13,186 nt of DNA from Methylobacter sp. (GTDB lineage: Bacteria; Pseudomonadota; Gammaproteobacteria; Methylococcales; Methylomonadaceae), in assembly GCA_003158415.1 (NCBI GenBank), contig PMJA01000189.1, forward strand, positions 1,029 to 14,214, in the 5' to 3' direction. Below the pieces are notes generated by a model, which was not told the DNA's origin, did not search any database, and worked only from the letters and a program-made list of their open reading frames with translations. The translations under genes and the position numbers were made by a program. Shown piece by piece: positions 6,310-13,186 of this stretch (the stretch's first letter is position 1; every line of letters starts with the position of its first letter).

Positions 6310-7905
6310 ATGAAAAAAACATTATTACAAGCCTGGCAAGACGTCTGGCCTGTTGTTAAATCCAGCAAGCCCTTGGCTACGGGCATCGGCGTCATAGACG
6401 AAAGCGCTTTCAATACCATGGAAGTCGATCAAGTGTTTGATGCAGTTAATCATGCCGCGACCACAATAGGTCAAGCAGTGTTATATCGCTCGTTAACCCA
6501 GCCGTCAGCTGATTTCGACGGGATTAAGGCAAAACAGGATGCCGTTGAGGAATTACGGATGAATCCCGCGTTAAAAGAAGCGCTGGAACGTATACTGGAA
6601 ACCGCCACCGCCCATGAAAAAAACTTTTACCTGCTGTTATTCGGCGAATTCCTGGGTACGTTCGGTACCGCCAGGGAAGAACATGAAATTGAAGGTTATG
6701 GCTATCTGCAATATAAGCGGGGCATAAAGTTCATGCTGGAACTGGTAGACGAGCTTCAGGCTATCGAAACGCCAAACAGTGTTTATTTAAAATCGCTGTT
6801 CGATAAAATAAAAGCCTTTGCCGATACGCGGGCCTATTCGTTAATGGCAGGCCCAGCTTATATTTCGGAATCCGGCATACAATCCAAAGAGCAAAGAAAA
6901 GGCTCATTTTCACCAGCGATCATATTCAGGCCGCGCTTGTTCAAGCCGCTGCTGATTACGCTTTTTTTCGCAAGTGTTTGGACATTGGCGCATTTTTTTC
7001 CTACGGATCTGTTTAACGTTTCCGTTGAGGCCATACCCACGGCGACTATTTTCTTTGTGCCGTTATTGCTGGTTTATTATCCGGTGATAGGCAGCTTCGA
7101 TCGCGACAGTTGTATTATCCCGTTAAGAAATGAATTTAGAAACTCGCCGGATGTAGCCGAAACGCTGGATGCCTTGGGACAATTGGATGAATTGCTGTCA
7201 TTTATTAAATTTGCCGAGACTATGGCAAATCCTGTGGTATTACCGACCCTGATGGCTGGCGAGCATCACCGCATTAATCTAACTGACGCCAAAAATCCCG
7301 TCTTGGGCAAAGGCAATCCCGATTACATCGGCAATGATTTTGTATTAGAAGATGATAAGCTGGTGCTGGTGACCGGGCCCAACAGCGGCGGCAAGACGGC
7401 GTTTTGTAAAACCATCACCCAAATCCAACTGCTGGCGCAAATCGGCTGTTTTGTGCCGGCAACGGCGGCAACGCTGACGGTAGCAGACAGGATTTTTTAT
7501 CAAGTATCCGAAGTCAGCCATTTGAATGACGGGGAAGGGCGCTTCGGTACCGAATTAAAAAGAACCAAAGACATATTTTTGGCGACTACTCCTAAAAGTT
7601 TAGTGGTGTTGGATGAATTATCCGAAGGCACTACCTTTGAGGAAAAAATGGAATCCTCGTCTAACGTACTGAACGGCTTTTATCGTAAAGGCAACAGCAC
7701 CATTTTAATTACCCACAACCATCAATTAGTCGACAATTTTGTCAGGTCAGGCGTGGGTTTGCCCAGACAAGTTGAATTTGCCGATGATGCGCCGATTTAT
7801 AAATTAATTGCCGGTATTTCCCGCGTCAGTCATGCTGATCGTGTGGCTAAAAAAATCGGTTTTTCAAAAGAAGACATAGATAACTATCTGGCGGACACAA
7901 AATGA
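6310..7905 (+). CDS. MutS-family ATPase with two predicted membrane segments
   Basis: The 531-residue protein has the C-terminal ATPase domain of the MutS family. Walker A GPNSGGKT is at 356-363, a Walker B-like [12 protein letters not shown] at 431-442 has Asp435 and Glu436, and the ILITHNHQL switch is at 465-473. Residues 36-180 resemble the MutS core/lever helices. The mismatch-recognition domain of true MutS (the N-terminal Phe-x-Glu module) is absent. Two hydrophobic stretches at about 213-229 and 242-261 are likely transmembrane helices inserted between lever and ATPase regions. That places it in the poorly studied MutS-related membrane group rather than in mismatch repair proper. Annotation as a mismatch repair protein would be misleading. 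AAGAGGG lies 7 bases before the ATG. The 3' end overlaps purT by 4 bases. Confidence 0.85.
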   Translation: MKKTLLQAWQDVWPVVKSSKPLATGIGVIDESAFNTMEVDQVFDAVNHAATTIGQAVLYRSLTQPSADFDGIKAKQDAVEELRMNPALKEALERILETATAHEKNFYLLLFGEFLGTFGTAREEHEIEGYGYLQYKRGIKFMLELVDELQAIETPNSVYLKSLFDKIKAFADTRAYSLMAGPAYISESGIQSKEQRKGSFSPAIIFRPRLFKPLLITLFFASVWTLAHFFPTDLFNVSVEAIPTATIFFVPLLLVYYPVIGSFDRDSCIIPLRNEFRNSPDVAETLDALGQLDELLSFIKFAETMANPVVLPTLMAGEHHRINLTDAKNPVLGKGNPDYIGNDFVLEDDKLVLVTGPNSGGKTAFCKTITQIQLLAQIGCFVPATAATLTVADRIFYQVSEVSHLNDGEGRFGTELKRTKDIFLATTPKSLVVLDELSEGTTFEEKMESSSNVLNGFYRKGNSTILITHNHQLVDNFVRSGVGLPRQVEFADDAPIYKLIAGISRVSHADRVAKKIGFSKEDIDNYLADTK

Positions 7906-9104
7906 CACTAGGCTCCCCATTAACCGGCAATGCAACCCGCGCTTTGCTGCTCGGCAGCGGTGAATTAGGCAAAGAATTGGCTATTTCCCTGCAACGTTAC
8001 GGCGTGGAAGTGATAGCAGTTGACCGTTACCCAAATGCTCCGGCGCATCAGGTCGCCCATCGTAGTTATGTTATTGATATGACCGATCCCGTGGCAGTGA
8101 AAAAGCTGATTGCATTGGAACACCCGCATTTCATTATTCCTGAAATTGAAGCGATTGCAACGGCGGCTCTGGCGGATATTGAAGCCGAAGGGCAATGTAC
8201 GGTAGTACCCAATGCCAGGGCCATTCAACTGACCATGAATCGGGAAGGCATTAGAACCCTCGTCGCCAAGCAGCTTAACATACCTACATCAAACTATGCT
8301 TTCGCACAAAGCTTTGAGGAATTACAGGCGGCGGTAGATTCCGGTATCGGTTATCCGTGCTTTATTAAGCCGACTATGTCATCATCAGGCAAAGGTCAGT
8401 CTATGGTTAAAAGCCCTGATCAGCTTAAAAGCGCATGGGATTATGCCAAATCCAGCGGACGGGTTGATACCGGCAAAGTCATCGTTGAAGCTAAAATTGA
8501 TTTTGATTTTGAAATTACCTTGCTGACGGTTCGTGCATTGGATGAAAAAGGCGTCGCCCAGACCTATTTTTGCGCGCCTATCGGGCACAGGCAGGAAAAT
8601 GGAGATTATCGGGAAAGCTGGCAGCCACAAGCTATGAGCCCAGCTTCCCTGCTGTTATCTCAGGACATTGCTTTTAAAGTAACCCATGAAATCGGCGGGC
8701 TGGGTTTGTTTGGCGTCGAGTTATTTATCAAGGGCGATGATGTGTGGTTTAGCGAGGTTAGTCCACGGCCCCACGATACCGGCATGGTGACGATGATCAC
8801 CCAGAAACAAAGTGAGTTCGACTTGCACGCAAGGGCCATTTTAGGTTTGCCTGTAAACACCGACTTGCAAAGAGCCGGAGCCAGCGCGGTTATTTTAGGC
8901 GGCATTAATGCTAAAGGGGTAGTTTTCAAAGGTCTGGCGCAAGCCCTTGTCGTACCCGATAGCGAAGTAAGATTATTCGGCAAACCCGAAGCCTTTGTAA
9001 ACCGGCGGATGGGGGTTGCATTGGCAAGCGCCGACAGCGTTGATGAAGCCCGGCATAAAGCAACTAAAGTCGCAAGTTTAGTGGTGGTAAAACCAGCAAT
9101 CTAG
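7902..9104 (+). CDS. purT: Formate-dependent phosphoribosylglycinamide formyltransferase (PurT)
   Basis: PurT joins formate to GAR using ATP, making formyl-GAR in purine synthesis without needing formyl-tetrahydrofolate. The 400 residues match the usual length (E. coli 392). The N-terminal PreATP-grasp part carries [18 protein letters not shown] (13-30) and [19 protein letters not shown] (37-55), then [10 protein letters not shown] (78-87). The ATP-grasp domain shows [17 protein letters not shown] near the ATP-binding loop and the metal-binding [18 protein letters not shown]-terminal domain ends with [17 protein letters not shown]. Its ATG overlaps the MutS-like stop (ATGA), so translation is probably coupled. 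In a methylotroph, where formate is a central C1 intermediate, a formate-using purine enzyme fits well; that is inference. Confidence 0.96.
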   Translation: MTLGSPLTGNATRALLLGSGELGKELAISLQRYGVEVIAVDRYPNAPAHQVAHRSYVIDMTDPVAVKKLIALEHPHFIIPEIEAIATAALADIEAEGQCTVVPNARAIQLTMNREGIRTLVAKQLNIPTSNYAFAQSFEELQAAVDSGIGYPCFIKPTMSSSGKGQSMVKSPDQLKSAWDYAKSSGRVDTGKVIVEAKIDFDFEITLLTVRALDEKGVAQTYFCAPIGHRQENGDYRESWQPQAMSPASLLLSQDIAFKVTHEIGGLGLFGVELFIKGDDVWFSEVSPRPHDTGMVTMITQKQSEFDLHARAILGLPVNTDLQRAGASAVILGGINAKGVVFKGLAQALVVPDSEVRLFGKPEAFVNRRMGVALASADSVDEARHKATKVASLVVVKPAI

Positions 9105-9122
9105 TAAATAAGGTGGAAAACA

Positions 9123-9707
9123 ATGAGACTTGTCTTTATATTATTGACGTTGTTTATTTCCAATGAAACGTTGGCGGATATTTATAAATTTACCGATACC
9201 GACGGTCGAGTCTACTATACCGACGAACCCCGAAATAAATTTTATAAGCGCATTATAAAGACAAATCCTCTCAGTTTATCGGTAAAAAGCGATTTTACTA
9301 AAGTGCAAAACTTTACCGGAACTAACAAAAAAAGATTTACAGACCTTATTGAACAAACAGCCTACAGGCATCAGGTTGATGCCAAATTGGTGCATGCTGT
9401 TATTCAAACGGAATCGGCTTACAATTCCAGCGCACAATCGCCCAAAGGCGCTGTGGGTTTAATGCAGTTGATGCCGGATACGGCAAGACGATTCGGCGTT
9501 ATCGATCGCAATGATCCCGACCAGAATGTGGACGGAGGCACACGCTATTTAAAATATTTAATCACCTTGTTCAATCCCAATATAGATCTTGCCGTCGCCG
9601 CCTATAACGCCGGAGAAAATGCCGTCATCCGCTATAACAACTCTATCCCGCCCTATCCTGAAACACAAAACTATGTGAAGCAGGTATTGGCTTTATACAA
9701 TCATTAA
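9123..9707 (+). CDS. Secreted lytic transglycosylase with N-terminal DUF4124 domain
   Basis: This 194-residue protein has a signal peptide (MRLVFILLTLFIS...LA, probable cleavage after Ala18). A DUF4124 module (about 19-50, IYKFTDTDGRVYYTDEPRN) follows. The rest is a goose-type-like SLT domain (about 70-193) with catalytic Glu97 in IQTESAYNSSAQSPKGAVGLMQLMP and the closing AVAAYNAGENAV at 157-168. It should cleave peptidoglycan between MurNAc and GlcNAc, producing 1,6-anhydro-MurNAc, in the periplasm. No lipobox cysteine is present, so it is probably soluble. A strong AAGGTGG ribosome site lies just before the ATG, and the gene begins 18 bases after purT. Which wall process it serves is not clear from context. 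Confidence 0.93.
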   Translation: MRLVFILLTLFISNETLADIYKFTDTDGRVYYTDEPRNKFYKRIIKTNPLSLSVKSDFTKVQNFTGTNKKRFTDLIEQTAYRHQVDAKLVHAVIQTESAYNSSAQSPKGAVGLMQLMPDTARRFGVIDRNDPDQNVDGGTRYLKYLITLFNPNIDLAVAAYNAGENAVIRYNNSIPPYPETQNYVKQVLALYNH

Positions 9708-9741
9708 TTGCCTGATACTGTTATGTGTTGTGTAGCACAGC

Positions 9742-9788
9742 CAAAGCAAGCTTTGGACTCCCGGTGCCGGAGTTCAAAGCTTGCTTTG
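9742..9788. repeat. Long palindromic repeat upstream of the PAS-PP2C gene
   Basis: The left arm CAAAGCAAGCTTTGGACTCC (9742-9761) pairs with the arm at 9769-9788 at 19 of 20 positions. The one exception is a G-T wobble. The loop is 7 bases (CGGTGCC). The arms themselves contain the smaller palindrome CAAAGCAAGCTTTG. No T run follows, so terminator function is not obvious, although an RNA hairpin this stable after the transglycosylase gene could protect mRNA ends. It looks like a dispersed repeat rather than a gene-specific element. Confidence 0.8.
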
Positions 9789-9822
9789 AGCAGTCAAAAT
9801 GTCCAAGTATCAAATTATTTTT

Positions 9823-9851
9823 CTCTGTGTCTTTGTGTCTCTGTGGTTAAC
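9823..9851. repeat. Low-complexity CTGTGTCTTTGTGTCTCTGTGG repeat tract
   Basis: A C/T/G-only tract built on imperfect repeats of TCTGTGTCT/TTGTGTCT/CTCTGTGG ends in TTAA just before the ribosome site of the PAS-PP2C gene. Very similar tracts occur, as I recall, in intergenic DNA of many unrelated bacterial genomes, where they often produce spurious ORFs reading SLCLCVSVV. It is recorded here as a repeat of unknown role. Confidence 0.5.
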
Positions 9852-9874
9852 TCATATTTTAAGGTTGAAGAGCC

Positions 9875-11422
9875 ATGCTCGAATGTCAGGAAATTGAATC
9901 TGCTTTAAGGGAAAGCGAAGAGCGTTTCCGGCAAATGGCGGAAATGACCGGCGAATGGTTATGGGAGCAAGACCCGCGAGGCTACTATAGCTACAGCAGC
10001 AACGCCGTTAACCAGATTCTTGGCTTTAGTCCAAAAGACGTCATCGGCAAACACTATACCGAATTTCTAACGTCACAAGATAAGGCCAAACAGCAGCGTT
10101 ACGCTATCAGTCACATGCCTTTTTATGCCTTGACCAACCACTACCAGCATAAAGACGGACATCCCGTATATACCGAATCAACCGGATTACCTATCGTCAA
10201 TGCCGACGGGCAACTGCTTAAATGGCGTGGCGTCGATCGGGACATTACTGCCCGCAAACATTTTCAGGATGCCCTGATAGACAGTGAAAAGCGCACCCGA
10301 CTGGTTATTGAAAACTCGTTAAACGCCATCGTGATTATGGATTCTTACGACATCATTACTGACTGGAATGGCCAGGCCGAAAAAATGTTCGGCTGGTCGC
10401 GTGGCGAGGCTGTCGGCCAGCGCTTGGATGATTTAATTATCCCGGCGCACTTACGCAAAGCCCATCGCCAGGGATTACACTATTTTTTGCGCACCGGCAC
10501 CGGCCCACTGTTAAATCAATTGACAGAGCAGGTCGCCGTGCGCAGGGACGGCACGGAATTTCCGGTGGAAATCAGCATATCCCCGTTAAAGCTCGGCAAC
10601 GCCTATATTTTCAGTGGTTTTATCCACGAAATTACGGCACGAAAAGCGGCCGAGCAGAAAATCCGGCAGGCCGAGGTTGATCTGGCCATTGCCCAGAGTG
10701 AAATTAAGATTGCCCAACGGATTCAAGCGTCTTTGTCACCCTCAGCGCCAATTAAATCAGCACATTTTGAAGTCGTAGGTCATTGCCTGCCTGCCGCTCA
10801 GGTGGGCGGCGACTATTTCGATTATTTCTATCGGGATGACGCCCATCTGGATATGATTATTGCCGATGTTTCAGGCCATGCTATCGGTCCGGCCCTATTT
10901 ATGGTGGAAACGCGCAGCGCCATTCGCGCCCAGGCGAACCGACCTGGAACCCCTGCGGAAATGCTTGATGTACTCAATAAATTTTTGTTTGAGGATCTGG
11001 ATAATGCCGATTACTTTATCACCTTGTTTTATTTGCAATATGACATCAGCGCACGGCAATTAAGCTTTGCCAATGCAGGGCATCCACCGCCTTTATTACT
11101 CAGCCCTTTTCAACAAGAATGCAGCCAACTGGACGCCGATGGCATGATTCTGGGCGTACGCAAGCAGCTGGTTTTCGAAGAGAAAACCACAATCCTCGCC
11201 GTCGGCGACTTAATCCTGCTTTATACCGATGGCTTAACTGAAGCTGAGAACCCCGATGGCGAATTTTTTGGTATAGAACGCGTCAGTGCTGTTTTTATTC
11301 AACATGCCGAATATTCCCCGCAAGCTATCATTGCAGCACTGCTAAAAGAGTTAAAACAATTTCGTCAAAGCGAAGTATTTAATGATGATATTACCTTAAT
11401 GATTTTTAAGTGCTGTGGGTAA
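9875..11422 (+). CDS. PAS-PAS-PP2C (SpoIIE/RsbU-type) serine phosphatase
   Basis: The 515-residue soluble protein has a first PAS/PAC unit at about 12-128 (SEERFRQMAEMTGEWLWEQD to WRGVDRDITARK). A second lies at about 138-258 (RTRLVIENSLNAIVIMD to GFIHEITARKAAEQ). A helical, probably coiled-coil linker spans 258-290. A PP2C-type phosphatase domain fills 297-513. The metal-binding motifs are complete: GGDYFDYF (Asp313), ADVSGHAIGPAL (Asp331), LYTDGLTEAENPDG (Asp452) and NDDITLM (Asp505). Proteins of this kind dephosphorylate anti-sigma antagonists or similar STAS-domain partners in response to signals sensed by PAS. No partner gene is nearby, and no heme- or flavin-binding signature is evident in either PAS. 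The start is the first ATG after an in-frame TGA at 9866, with AAGG at 9861-9864. Confidence 0.92.
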   Translation: MLECQEIESALRESEERFRQMAEMTGEWLWEQDPRGYYSYSSNAVNQILGFSPKDVIGKHYTEFLTSQDKAKQQRYAISHMPFYALTNHYQHKDGHPVYTESTGLPIVNADGQLLKWRGVDRDITARKHFQDALIDSEKRTRLVIENSLNAIVIMDSYDIITDWNGQAEKMFGWSRGEAVGQRLDDLIIPAHLRKAHRQGLHYFLRTGTGPLLNQLTEQVAVRRDGTEFPVEISISPLKLGNAYIFSGFIHEITARKAAEQKIRQAEVDLAIAQSEIKIAQRIQASLSPSAPIKSAHFEVVGHCLPAAQVGGDYFDYFYRDDAHLDMIIADVSGHAIGPALFMVETRSAIRAQANRPGTPAEMLDVLNKFLFEDLDNADYFITLFYLQYDISARQLSFANAGHPPPLLLSPFQQECSQLDADGMILGVRKQLVFEEKTTILAVGDLILLYTDGLTEAENPDGEFFGIERVSAVFIQHAEYSPQAIIAALLKELKQFRQSEVFNDDITLMIFKCCG

Positions 11423-11434
11423 TTTTTAGTCAAG

Positions 11435-12613
11435 ATGGAGAGTAATAATATCGGTTTTACATTGATCCGGGCATTGTCCGAGGCTGGCGCTTATCCGCAT
11501 GAAGTCGGAGCTGTCAGCCTCGTTGAAACCCATATTTCCTGGGTGCTGCTGACCGGAATATATGCCTACAAAATAAAAAAGCCCGTTAATTTCGGCTTCC
11601 TTGATTTTTCCACGCTGGAGAAACGGCGGTTTTTTTGTCACGAAGAATTAAGGCTAAACCGGCGTTTGGCCGAAGACTTATATATCGATGTGACGCCGAT
11701 CACAGGAACACCGGAGCGGCCTAAAATAGGCGGGGCAGGGGAGGCTATCGAATACGCCGTCAAGATGATGCAGTTTCCCGCAGGCTACACGCTCAGCGAA
11801 CGGGCCGAGTGCGGGCAGCTGAACTCGGGTGACATTGATCAAATCACCGCTATTATTGCCGATTTTCATGCCGCCGTGGATAAGGCGGATGCACAATCCC
11901 CTTATGGAACCAGCGCTTGTATCCGGCGTTGGTTTGTCGAGAATTTCGACCATATCGGCCCCTTGCTGGTAGACCAACAACACAAACAACAACTACAGGC
12001 GATTAAGCGTTGGGGCGCTGAGGAATGGCATAACAAAGCCGGATTGATGGAACTGCGCAAGCGGCAAGGCTATGTGCGCGAATGCCATGGCGATCTGCAT
12101 TTGAGCAATATGACCCTCATTGACGGCAAGGTCACCCTGTTTGATTGTATCGAGTTTAACCCGATGCTGCGCTGGATAGATGTCATCAGCGAAATCGCTT
12201 TTCTGGTCATCGATTTGCTGCACTTCGGTTATGAGCGCTTGGCTTTTCGCTTGCTCAATCATTATCTGCAACGAACCGGTGATTACCAAGGCCTGACTTT
12301 ATTGCGGTACTATCTGGTTTATCGTGCGCTGGTCTGTGCCAAAGTTTCGTTGTTGCGTTCTATGCAGCAAGCGGATAATCAGGAGTGCATAAAGTACGCG
12401 GAATTTGCCCATCTGGCCGAGCGCTACACCCAAGACGGCCAAGTCGCATTAATCATTACCCATGGTTATGCAGGTTCAGGTAAATCCACGGTTTCAGGTC
12501 AGCTTGCTGAAAAAATAGGCGCTATACAGATACGCTCGGATATAGAACGCAAACGGCTATTCGGCTACCGGGCGCAGGAGTCTACCTGCAGCGGCTTAGC
12601 CAGCGGACTTTAA
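11435..12613 (+). CDS. Phosphotransferase/P-loop kinase fusion, truncated by in-frame TAA
   Basis: The reading frame gives 392 residues of a known two-part family of about 510 residues: an aminoglycoside-phosphotransferase-like domain followed by an AAA/zeta-toxin-like P-loop kinase domain. The first part shows an N-terminal KIKKPVNFGFLDFSTLEKR region (47-65), CHGDLHLSN at 217-225 with catalytic Asp220, and LFDCIEFN at 235-242 with metal-binding Asp237. The kinase part begins with HGYAGSGKST, the Walker A loop, at 343-352, and SDIERKRLFG at 368-377. A TAA at 12611-12613 then stops the frame. The family continues from here, and the matching sequence is present in the same frame downstream (see next entry). 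The phosphotransferase half is complete and could work alone, but the P-loop domain is broken. The substrate of the family is unknown. The gene starts 12 bases after the PP2C gene with a weak ribosome site. Confidence 0.83.
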   Translation: MESNNIGFTLIRALSEAGAYPHEVGAVSLVETHISWVLLTGIYAYKIKKPVNFGFLDFSTLEKRRFFCHEELRLNRRLAEDLYIDVTPITGTPERPKIGGAGEAIEYAVKMMQFPAGYTLSERAECGQLNSGDIDQITAIIADFHAAVDKADAQSPYGTSACIRRWFVENFDHIGPLLVDQQHKQQLQAIKRWGAEEWHNKAGLMELRKRQGYVRECHGDLHLSNMTLIDGKVTLFDCIEFNPMLRWIDVISEIAFLVIDLLHFGYERLAFRLLNHYLQRTGDYQGLTLLRYYLVYRALVCAKVSLLRSMQQADNQECIKYAEFAHLAERYTQDGQVALIITHGYAGSGKSTVSGQLAEKIGAIQIRSDIERKRLFGYRAQESTCSGLASGL

Positions 12614-12979
12614 ACGGCGGAGGCCCACCTGAAAACTTATCAGCACCTTGCAGATTGTGCAAAAGCGGTGATAGCAGCCGGTTTTTCCGTCATTATTGAT
12701 GCGGCTTTTCTTAAAATGCAGCAGCGCGACCTGTTTTTGAAGCTTGCCGTCGAATGCGGTGTAACTTTTGTTATTGTTGATTTTCAGGCATCCGATGCAG
12801 AATTATGCAGACGTATCAGGCATCGGCAACAGGACGCCTCAGAGGCGACTCTGGATGTGTTGCAACATCAGTATGCTTCGGTGCAACCCCTTTCTGCGGA
12901 AGAGCAGCCTTATGTGATAACGATTAATACCGAGAGCGACAACGCCACGGAAATGCTGTTAGGTCATTTTGATGCTTAG
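12614..12979 (+). pseudogene. Detached 3' part of the phosphotransferase/P-loop kinase fusion
   Basis: Directly after the TAA, and in exactly the same frame, the sequence continues as TAEAHLKTYQHLADCAKAVIAAG, then FSVIIDAAFLKMQQRDLF, VTFVIVDFQASDAELCRRI and ASEATLDVLQHQY, closing with TAG at 12977-12979. These are the remaining family motifs of the P-loop kinase domain (lid arginines and an ASEA...L..Q segment) in the correct order and spacing. The family usually has a tyrosine here (G-[LIV]-Y before the T/S-x-E-A helix), so one base change, TAT or TAC to TAA, explains the break. The rest of the domain shows no decay. A GTG at 12668 could restart translation, but no good ribosome site precedes it. 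The alternatives are a recent mutation, a sequencing error, or stop-codon readthrough. Confidence 0.75.
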
Positions 12980-13004
12980 GAACGCGCATGACACACTTCG
13001 ACAT

Positions 13005-13141
13005 CTTATCCCCTCTCCCTCCGGGCATAAGTATCTACACAAGTACCAGATCCTTCTCTCTTGAGGGAGAAGGTTGGGATGAGGGGGATATAACAGGTTG
13101 ATTTTATTCTCCTCACCCCAACCCTCTCCAGCAGGAGAGGG
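13005..13141. repeat. Cluster of C/T- and G/A-rich inverted repeats at the 3' end
   Basis: Three related pieces lie after the kinase gene. The first is a CTTATCCCCTCTCCCTCCGGG fragment from 13005. The second is a hairpin CCTTCTC/GAGAAGG at 13052-13073, continued by GGTTGGGATGAGGGG to 13086. The third is an inverted copy at 13109-13129 ending in the perfect 8-bp hairpin CCCTCTCC-AGCA-GGAGAGGG (13122-13141). The arms 13066-13086 and 13109-13129 match as inverted repeats at 18 of 21 positions. This CTCACCCCAACCCTCTCC motif is, as I recall, a widespread dispersed repeat in proteobacteria. The RNA could fold into a large hairpin after the kinase gene, but there is no T tract. The last 45 bases show no feature. 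Confidence 0.65.
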
Positions 13142-13186
13142 CGCTTATGGCTACTGTAACCCATTGTTTCATTGTACATAATAGTT

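Noticed and set aside
6310..7905. Calling the gene mutS
   Set aside because: The mismatch-recognition and connector domains are missing and membrane segments are present, so the gene symbol would imply a function that the sequence does not support.
8660..8983. 107-residue minus-strand ORF opposite purT
   Set aside because: It is antisense to conserved ATP-grasp sequence and its composition follows purT codons read backwards. No independent support.
9708..9908. 66-residue + strand ORF starting directly after the transglycosylase stop
   Set aside because: It is made mostly of the palindrome and the CTGTGTCT repeat (giving SLCLCVSVV), overlaps the PP2C start in another frame, and has no domain or ribosome site. 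It is a spurious ORF.

Overview
The window looks like chromosomal DNA of a nitrogen-fixing gammaproteobacterium. My best guess is a methanotroph of the Methylococcales. The guess rests on the overall character of the housekeeping proteins, on an apparent tail of a nitrogen-fixation accessory operon, and on the dispersed palindromic repeats. No methane-oxidation gene is visible, so the assignment is inference.

Region 1 (1-2423, + strand) is the 3' end of a tightly packed operon. It holds the C-terminal part of a thioredoxin-like [2Fe-2S] ferredoxin, a TPR-like helical protein, an unknown 124-residue protein, a DUF4213/DUF364 protein and an unknown 143-residue protein. Every junction is a stop/start overlap (TAATG three times, ATGA once). 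The mixture suggests nitrogenase accessory genes, but no nif structural gene lies in the window.

Region 2 (2424-3639) interrupts the + strand run. A solitary, AT-rich, minus-strand gene of unknown function (248 aa) ends only 5 nt from the operon's last stop codon. It has a near-consensus sigma-70 promoter of its own. Behind it are about 460 bases without a gene, containing an AT-rich stretch, a REPIN-type double palindrome and a short TGAG tandem repeat. This is the most accessory-looking part of the window.

Region 3 (3640-9707, + strand) is housekeeping: dusA (tRNA dihydrouridine synthase, TTG start), folE (GTP cyclohydrolase I), hemH (ferrochelatase), a MutS-like ATPase with two predicted membrane segments, purT (formate-dependent GAR transformylase, overlapping the MutS-like gene by 4 nt), and a small secreted lytic transglycosylase with a DUF4124 domain. 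A dispersed palindromic repeat covers the hemH stop codon.

Region 4 (9708-13186, + strand) opens with a long palindrome and a low-complexity repeat. A PAS-PAS-PP2C (SpoIIE/RsbU-type) phosphatase follows, then an aminoglycoside-phosphotransferase-like/P-loop kinase fusion gene. That gene is split by one in-frame TAA at a position where a tyrosine codon would be expected. The window ends in a cluster of C/T- and G/A-rich inverted repeats.

I found no RNA gene, CRISPR array, transposase gene, origin or riboswitch. The best leads are the unknown minus-strand gene, the two unknown proteins in the operon, the membrane-anchored MutS-like protein beside purT, and the stop-interrupted kinase fusion.
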